IMG/VR virus record: IMGVR_UViG_3300022872_000001
Span: 1-64,000 of that record
Length of the DNA: 64,000 nt
Source: a virus
Direction: 5' to 3' (one strand)
This document shows positions 58,917 to 64,000 of this stretch, piece after piece. Each line of letters opens with the position of its first letter. The first letter of the stretch is position 1. Made by a program: the position numbers and the translations under genes. The notes below the pieces were generated by a model. It was not told where the DNA came from and made no database searches. It saw only the letters and a program-made list of their open reading frames with translations.

Positions 58917-59849
58917 ATGGATAGTATCGCTGATTTGGAATTGCTCACCGAAGGTTCTGTTTGGACCCGTACAAACGGTCAACACAATATCGTTCTTTGC
59001 GTCACCAACGAAAACCTTCCTCCGAAGGCTGTGAAAAGCAATCCTCGCCAAGTTGTCTACATCAATGAGAAAGGAGATATCTTCAATCAAACAGTAGGTA
59101 ACTTCCTTTCGACTCGCACCTTCTTCAATGTGCATCCGGTACTGGAATCGCGTCTGCTGGCTTTGCTCAAAAATCTGGATGAAGGTGAAGAAACTGAGAA
59201 TGAGGAAACCACTCTTCTCGTCGATGACAGCGAGGAAGAAAACGAGACAGTAATTGATCCGATCGAATCGATTGCATCTGAAACGCCAAAGAATCCGATT
59301 AAGTTCTTCCCGATGAACTCCGTGGAATTGCCAACTCTGATTCAACCACAGCGTCTCCAGGAACTGCTGGCATCCTACGAGGTTGTTCCTAATCTGGAAC
59401 GTAATTGGCTTGTACACACCCTGGCATTCCGCATTGAACCAGATGTTTCGGCAAATGACATCTTCAAAACATTCCATGCAAGTAACGTGGAGCACAATGT
59501 TCTGTTCGGTTTCGATGTCACCTCACCAGCCGTAGTAAATGGGCGTGACCACGTTGCTTGGGTTTATAGCCTCGGTACGTATCCCTACATTGTTGATGGT
59601 GACCAGTACACCCGCGTTATGTTGGCTACTAACTCGCCGGTCCCTACTGAAATCCCAGAAGAAACAGCAACGACAAGTTTTGCAGACTTCATCCCCGGGG
59701 AAAACACTGACACTCCTTTGGAATCGTCTTCCGACTTCGAGGACGCAAGTGGAGCGCCAGTAACTCTGCACGACGCGAACGGTTTTGCAACTGCGGATGC
59801 GGTCGCTGCGGTTCTCGAAAAAGAAGCACAAGAAACGCAGGCAGGCTAA
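58917..59849 (+). CDS. Hypothetical acidic protein, 310 aa
   Basis: Acidic linker regions (residues 93-130 and 245-290) separate two folded parts. Followed by a strong terminator. No family recognised. Confidence 0.7.
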   Translation: MDSIADLELLTEGSVWTRTNGQHNIVLCVTNENLPPKAVKSNPRQVVYINEKGDIFNQTVGNFLSTRTFFNVHPVLESRLLALLKNLDEGEETENEETTLLVDDSEEENETVIDPIESIASETPKNPIKFFPMNSVELPTLIQPQRLQELLASYEVVPNLERNWLVHTLAFRIEPDVSANDIFKTFHASNVEHNVLFGFDVTSPAVVNGRDHVAWVYSLGTYPYIVDGDQYTRVMLATNSPVPTEIPEETATTSFADFIPGENTDTPLESSSDFEDASGAPVTLHDANGFATADAVAAVLEKEAQETQAG

Positions 59850-59876
59850 TCGCAGGCTATCGTAGTACGTAATACT

Positions 59877-59916
59877 AAGCCCGACCCTTAGGTATCAAAG
59901 CCTGACGGTCGGGCTT
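59877..59916 (+). terminator. Intrinsic terminator
   Basis: 10-bp stem AAGCCCGACC/GGTCGGGCTT followed by TCCTTAATT; 27 bases after the gene stop. Confidence 0.75.
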
Positions 59917-59943
59917 TCCTTAATTCAACTACAAAAATCCATC

Positions 59944-60972
59944 ATGCGAATTAATAAAGGTGATTACTTAATCGTTTCCAATACTTCTCAAAAGGGAAGC
60001 AAGAAGCATATGATTAAGGTGAAAGCTGTAGACAGCAAAGAGGTGCAAGGTGTTATGGAGCATATGCGCCATATTCCTAAATTGCGTCAATTCATTACCT
60101 GCAAAACTTCCGATGTACTCCTTAGCCTCGGTACTGATCCTGCTATCGGTAAAGTATATGGTGTAGAGGTAGGTGAACGTTACCAAGGTGCTAAGACACA
60201 TAAGCATTTTGGTGATATGCATCTTTTCTATCCTGCCGAGAAACAGGTGATCACGGATCTATTTGAAGCTTGTGATAAGGTTCATAAGATTCTATCCCGG
60301 CTAGGTCTTGAATTCCTGCTAGATGCCATCATTTGGGAAATTGTTCCCCACACGGGAGGTAAATGGGCAGGCAAGTATATCTATAAACGTAAAGGTGAGG
60401 AAGTTACTTGCCGAATTCGTCTGCAACTTGAACATTCTCCTGCTTCGGAATACGTGTACCTTCTGCTGCACGAAATTGCACACCATATGCATTTCATGTT
60501 CGCCACAGGTAAGAAGTTGAATGCTAAGTGGGTGCAACTATTCAATACGTCCATCAAGCCACAGACAATCAAAAAGGAAGTCAGCCAATCCCTTTTGGAG
60601 AATCTAATTGCAGGTGAGGACCTTCCTAGTGACTACCGCCGATTGATTCCTGAGGAGGATACGCTGAGCTATAAATGGATTCTTAGAACCATTAGTCAGG
60701 TACACGGCATTACAGTTCAAGAATTGGACATTCTTTTTGAAGCTGGCTATAAGGATGATATACGAGCTTTGTGGCCTACACGTACTATCTCTCATAAGGA
60801 GCTGGAGCCTGTAATTAGCGAATATAGTTGCGTCAACTGGCGTGAGACATTTGCGGAGGCGTTCTCCTTGCACTATGGTCGTAAGAAGAATGATGCAGCT
60901 TTACCAGACCCTGTAATCAAGCTACTGGAGCGTTCGATATCCTACGCCAAAACACAGCAGGAGAAATCATGA
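59944..60972 (+). CDS. HExxH zinc metallopeptidase, 342 aa
   Basis: HEIAHH (H176, E177, H180) gives the zinc and catalytic site; a downstream WRETFAEAF stretch near 297-306 offers a gluzincin-type third ligand. First 160 residues show no recognised domain. A second peptidase besides the SprT-like one. The substrate is unknown; virion maturation or host targets are possible. Confidence 0.7.
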   Translation: MRINKGDYLIVSNTSQKGSKKHMIKVKAVDSKEVQGVMEHMRHIPKLRQFITCKTSDVLLSLGTDPAIGKVYGVEVGERYQGAKTHKHFGDMHLFYPAEKQVITDLFEACDKVHKILSRLGLEFLLDAIIWEIVPHTGGKWAGKYIYKRKGEEVTCRIRLQLEHSPASEYVYLLLHEIAHHMHFMFATGKKLNAKWVQLFNTSIKPQTIKKEVSQSLLENLIAGEDLPSDYRRLIPEEDTLSYKWILRTISQVHGITVQELDILFEAGYKDDIRALWPTRTISHKELEPVISEYSCVNWRETFAEAFSLHYGRKKNDAALPDPVIKLLERSISYAKTQQEKS

Positions 60973-61145
60973 AACTGCCTAAAATCTCGGAAGAGGAATT
61001 CATCAAGGCGTATTGTGAAGCTTCCGATATCTCCTGGGAAGAATTACAAAAGACACAGTTTGTTATTGAGTGTGAGTGTGACTACGCGGGGTGCCGTGGT
61101 TGGGTCATGGTATCCAAACAATTAGATTTTCTACCTGCACCGTGA
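60969..61145 (+). CDS. Small cysteine-rich protein, 58 aa
   Basis: ATGA overlap with the peptidase stop. ECECDYAGCRGW at residues 35-46 holds three cysteines, plus one at 16; metal binding is possible. Confidence 0.6.
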   Translation: MKLPKISEEEFIKAYCEASDISWEELQKTQFVIECECDYAGCRGWVMVSKQLDFLPAP

Positions 61146-61166
61146 ACTGAATCTAACTGATTCGCC

Positions 61167-61174
61167 AGTAAATA
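61167..61174 (+). promoter_or_regulatory. AGTAAATA box, proposed phage promoter
   Basis: GCCAGTAAATACATAG, 29 bases before the QueD-like gene. Confidence 0.6.
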
Positions 61175-61202
61175 CATAGTACCAATAACTGAAAGGAATT
61201 AT

Positions 61203-61694
61203 ATGTACCGCTCAACTAAAACATACGATCACAGTATCGGCATTAGCGCAGCATTTCGGCAATGGAGAGCTACGCATTCCCATTGTTCTTTCCTGCACGG
61301 GTATGCTCTTAAGTTTCATTTTGAATTTGAAAGTACAACCTTAGACTCGCGCAATTGGGTAATTGATTTTGGTGGTTTGGACTTCGTCAAGCAACTGCTC
61401 CAGGAAAACTTCGATCATAAGACAGTAGTAGCTTCAGACGATCCGCAGCTTGAATGGTTTAAGGAAGCAGAGAAACGAGGCATTCTCCAGCTTACTATTA
61501 TTCCTAACGTAGGCTGCGAGAAATTTGCGGAAGAAATTTACAACATGGTGACTACCGCACTAGCACAAAAGTTTCCCGAGCGTGCTAAGACAGTTAAGCT
61601 GACTTTGGTAACCGTTGCCGAGCATACAGCTAATAGTGCTTCCTACCTTCCTGACCATCCTCGTGAAATTGTTTATATTAACCAACCAGATTAA
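61203..61694 (+). CDS. queD: QueD-like 6-pyruvoyl/6-carboxy-tetrahydropterin synthase
   Basis: This enzyme makes 6-carboxy-tetrahydropterin, the first step after GTP cyclohydrolase on the route to PreQ0 and queuosine-type bases. The site FRQWRATHSHCSFLHGY has the catalytic C28 and zinc His (H25 or H27, and H32); the second His of the usual HGH is Tyr (Y34). FDHKTVV (D71, H72) completes the catalytic relay. Length (163 aa) is normal. Phages use the pathway to modify DNA with deazaguanine; QueC, QueE and DpdA-type partners are not in this window, so the purpose is inferred. Confidence 0.8.
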   Translation: MYRSTKTYDHSIGISAAFRQWRATHSHCSFLHGYALKFHFEFESTTLDSRNWVIDFGGLDFVKQLLQENFDHKTVVASDDPQLEWFKEAEKRGILQLTIIPNVGCEKFAEEIYNMVTTALAQKFPERAKTVKLTLVTVAEHTANSASYLPDHPREIVYINQPD

Positions 61695-61703
61695 GGATTT
61701 AAA

Positions 61704-62090
61704 ATGCCAATTACAAAACGTTGGATCGAAGTTAAGTTTGTCAAAGAAGGAATTCATTGTTACCCACAGGCAGCTACCGATCCTAAACTTGCCACTGGAG
61801 GGTGGGACGATGTCTCATTCTTAGGTTCCCCTCACTTCCATTATTTCCATTTTGTCGTCAAGGTAGCTGTAACATTCAACGACCGTGACATTGAATTCAT
61901 CCAATTCAAACGCTGGTGCGAACGCCTGTATTCGGAGGGTACTCTCGAATTGAATAGCCAATCGTGTGAGATGATGGCAGAAGCCTTGATTGGTCAGATT
62001 GCTTCTCAATATCCTTTGCGGCATATTCAGGTATCTGTGTACGAGGACAACATCAACGGCGCTACTTTGGAATATACGGCAGAGGCTTGA
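61704..62090 (+). CDS. Conserved phage protein of unknown function, 128 aa
   Basis: Starts with strands, then GSPHFHYFHF and DREIEF-like motifs (NDRDIEFIQFKRW) and a helix containing SCEMMAEAL. I recall relatives in other large phages, without a known role. Placed directly after QueD, nine bases apart. Confidence 0.65.
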   Translation: MPITKRWIEVKFVKEGIHCYPQAATDPKLATGGWDDVSFLGSPHFHYFHFVVKVAVTFNDRDIEFIQFKRWCERLYSEGTLELNSQSCEMMAEALIGQIASQYPLRHIQVSVYEDNINGATLEYTAEA

Positions 62091-62091
62091 C

Positions 62092-62901
62092 ATGTCTAAA
62101 CTAAACTTTGCGGACTTCACATTCCTCACCACTACATATGAAGGACGTGTTCCTCTTCTCATAAGTACCTTAACCTGCGTAATGAATTCGGTTGTTAATG
62201 GTGAATTCCAGGTTCAGTGGTACGATGATCAAACCTCTACTAACCTTGTAGCCTATAGCTATGCGAAAGACATGCTGTTGCGTATCGCGCGTGCCACAGG
62301 CAATATGGTATGCATCGTTCCTATCAACGAAGCTTTGTCCGTTGCTCACTCCAAGAAAATTAGTCTTAAACGGAATTATTTCGTTAATTTGGATGATGAT
62401 CTGATTATCTCTCCGAGGTCCCTGGAACGTTTATTGGAATCCACACAGAAAGGCATTGCTGACGTTATTACGATCGGCGTTATGGATGCCGATAATTCCC
62501 GAGGCTTTAAGGATTTTGATGAGGTTCGCTATACCTCAATGGAACATTTCCTACAGCATCATCCTCCAGGTAAAGCAAAGCATCATTATTTTGCTAACGA
62601 ATTTACGTTCCATAATCAAAAATGGATCTCTCAGTTATATTGCATGACCCAAGAGGTTTACCAAGACATGATAATTTGGCGTCCGGTATTGGATAAATTC
62701 ACGCAACGCGGCATCCGTGGCTACGACATTGTCCTTGAAAACCAGCTAGCTGCTAGCAAGTATTCCATCGCTTTGCATTCAGGTAACGAGGCGATCCATA
62801 TTGGTCTAGAAGAGCCTTACATTGGTGGTCAATGGACAGGGACAGATTCGATTGCTACAACGGTGGTATCCACCAAGGATGGTTTCAATGTCAGTCAGTA
62901 A
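62092..62901 (+). CDS. Glycosyltransferase family 2-like protein, 269 aa
   Basis: GT-A fold pattern with LDDDL at residues 100-104 as metal and sugar-nucleotide site, and later a WISQLYCMTQEVY region. ATG at 62092. It overlaps the next gene by 14 bases, which encodes a DUF2264 protein, so the two may act together on a glycan. Confidence 0.7.
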   Translation: MSKLNFADFTFLTTTYEGRVPLLISTLTCVMNSVVNGEFQVQWYDDQTSTNLVAYSYAKDMLLRIARATGNMVCIVPINEALSVAHSKKISLKRNYFVNLDDDLIISPRSLERLLESTQKGIADVITIGVMDADNSRGFKDFDEVRYTSMEHFLQHHPPGKAKHHYFANEFTFHNQKWISQLYCMTQEVYQDMIIWRPVLDKFTQRGIRGYDIVLENQLAASKYSIALHSGNEAIHIGLEEPYIGGQWTGTDSIATTVVSTKDGFNVSQ

Positions 62902-64000
62902 TCAAATAGAATATCCAACTCGGCATTTCTGGTTGAATGAAATGCAGAAAATGGTCAAACCCGTTCTGACCCGACTCTCAGAAATGCCATTGGTAAATTC
63001 AGGATCCTTGAATAGGGATTCCTGCACTCACCTAGAGGCTTTAGGCAGAGTGCTATGCGGTATAGCCCCTTGGTTGGAGGCCTACCTGGAAGATAGTGAT
63101 GAAAGAGATATTCGAAATGAATATCTCCATCTATCCTATTTAGCTATTATCGAATATTTTGCAATTGATAAAAAACCCGAGAAGCAAAATATCATCGATT
63201 TTGGATACCTGTGCCAAGCCTTTATTCGATGTCCTTCCTTATGGCGTAGTCTTCCAGATTCCACACAATTCCTTATTCGTGATTTTAATGCCAAGTTGGA
63301 TACCTTATTGCCTATAGCAAATAATTGGGTGGTCATGGATGCGATGCCCTCTGCTTTCTTCCTGAGCCTAGGTGAATCCATTAATCCAGCCAAGATTGAT
63401 TTAGCCTTACGTTTAACAGATACTTGGTATAAAGGGGATGGCATATACGGGGACGGCATTAACCTACAAAATGATTACTATAATTCATTGGTAATGCATC
63501 CCGGTTTGGATGATATTGCAGAGGTTATTTTTTATTCTTTTTATAAAGAGGAGTGGCACAAATTTCCGAGGTATATTCGTGCCCGGGCTTACCGATATTC
63601 GGAAATCCAGGAGCGTATGATATCTCCTGAAGGTACGTACCCTGTTCAAGGTCGGTCAATTACTTATCGGTTTGGTGTGTTTCACGCCTTGTCCCATGCT
63701 TTATGGAAAGGCTATTATCCCGGCAATCGTGCAGCCGCCAATCACGCTCTGGCAACCGTAGTGTCTCGCTTTATTCCTACAATGTATGATTCAAACGGTT
63801 GGTTAAAAATAGGATTCATTGGTGACGAGAATAAAGCAATCGCTGAACCGTATATCTCCACAGGTAGCTTGTATGCCGCTGCTCTAATCTTTCCTATACT
63901 GGGTACCTCTACCAGAGATCCTGTGTGGATATCTCCTACAAATACGGAGTGGACGTCACAATTAGCCTTCGGTGGTTCTTCCTTTCATAAGTACGTCGCC
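62888..64000 (+). CDS. DUF2264-domain protein, partial at window edge
   Basis: 371 codons are visible to the window end. DUF2264 landmarks: GIAPWLEAYL near residue 57, NNWVVM, GIYGDGINLQNDYYNS, GRSITYRFG, and AEPYISTGSLYAAA. The domain is related to (alpha/alpha)6-barrel glycoside hydrolases and lyases. AAGGA lies eight bases before the ATG. With the glycosyltransferase upstream this suggests a module acting on polysaccharide; the substrate is unknown. Confidence 0.75.
   Translation, partial: MSVSNQIEYPTRHFWLNEMQKMVKPVLTRLSEMPLVNSGSLNRDSCTHLEALGRVLCGIAPWLEAYLEDSDERDIRNEYLHLSYLAIIEYFAIDKKPEKQNIIDFGYLCQAFIRCPSLWRSLPDSTQFLIRDFNAKLDTLLPIANNWVVMDAMPSAFFLSLGESINPAKIDLALRLTDTWYKGDGIYGDGINLQNDYYNSLVMHPGLDDIAEVIFYSFYKEEWHKFPRYIRARAYRYSEIQERMISPEGTYPVQGRSITYRFGVFHALSHALWKGYYPGNRAAANHALATVVSRFIPTMYDSNGWLKIGFIGDENKAIAEPYISTGSLYAAALIFPILGTSTRDPVWISPTNTEWTSQLAFGGSSFHKYVA

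Overview
This window looks like part of the genome of a large lytic tailed phage (jumbo-phage scale) of a Gram-negative bacterium. The evidence is tightly packed genes with 1-4 base stop/start overlaps, a phage-style replication set (DNA polymerase, primase, helicases, NAD-dependent ligase, two-subunit type II topoisomerase, SbcD-like nuclease), phage tRNA genes, many short unknown genes, and a nested two-component spanin pair with a lipoprotein partner, which implies an outer membrane in the host. No capsid, tail or terminase gene was recognised.

Layout. From 1 to about 43.2 kb every gene is on the minus strand; from about 43.8 kb to the end every gene is on the plus strand. The two blocks diverge from a 620-base non-coding region at 43.2-43.8 kb with a 3 x 13 bp tandem repeat. 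The minus block holds: a SprT-like protease and topoisomerase IB (1-3 kb); a MazG-like pyrophosphatase, a TPM-domain protein, LemA and a lipoprotein (4.5-8.2 kb); DNA ligase (8-10 kb); a paralogous pair of unknown genes, one with an internal amber codon (10.6-13.4 kb); a sigma-like protein (13.8 kb); many small unknown genes, one with a -1 frameshift (16.4 kb); a glycosyltransferase, an HNH protein and an Acb1-like 2H protein (19-21.4 kb); type II topoisomerase (23-26.4 kb); highly charged Lys- and Asp/Glu-rich proteins (22.5, 28.2 and 30.1 kb); tRNAs (29.8-30.1 kb); a J-domain protein; a NadV remnant (34.5 kb); a CYTH phosphatase (36.6 kb); and an SbcD-like nuclease (42.2 kb).

The plus block holds: an SF2-like ATPase (43.9 kb); an approximately 570-base region that appears to be a structured non-coding RNA (47.6-48.2 kb); a Dda/RecD-like helicase; a family A DNA polymerase split into two genes with two unrelated genes in between (51.4-55.2 kb); a DnaG-like primase; spanins; a zinc metallopeptidase; a QueD-like enzyme; and a glycosyltransferase next to a DUF2264 protein.

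Regulation. Two promoter-like signals recur and almost always point in the direction of the gene that follows. The octamer AGTAAATA lies roughly 20-50 bases before many start codons and resembles the T4 late promoter box. A second block, TGTTATAATNAAGGCGTA, is an extended -10 host-type promoter found four times. Intrinsic terminator hairpins separate several transcription units. Most true start codons have an AGGAG-like ribosome binding site, and I trimmed several reading frames to such starts.

Limits. All assignments come from reading the sequence and from remembered family motifs; no database search was run. Motif counts were made by eye and may miss copies.
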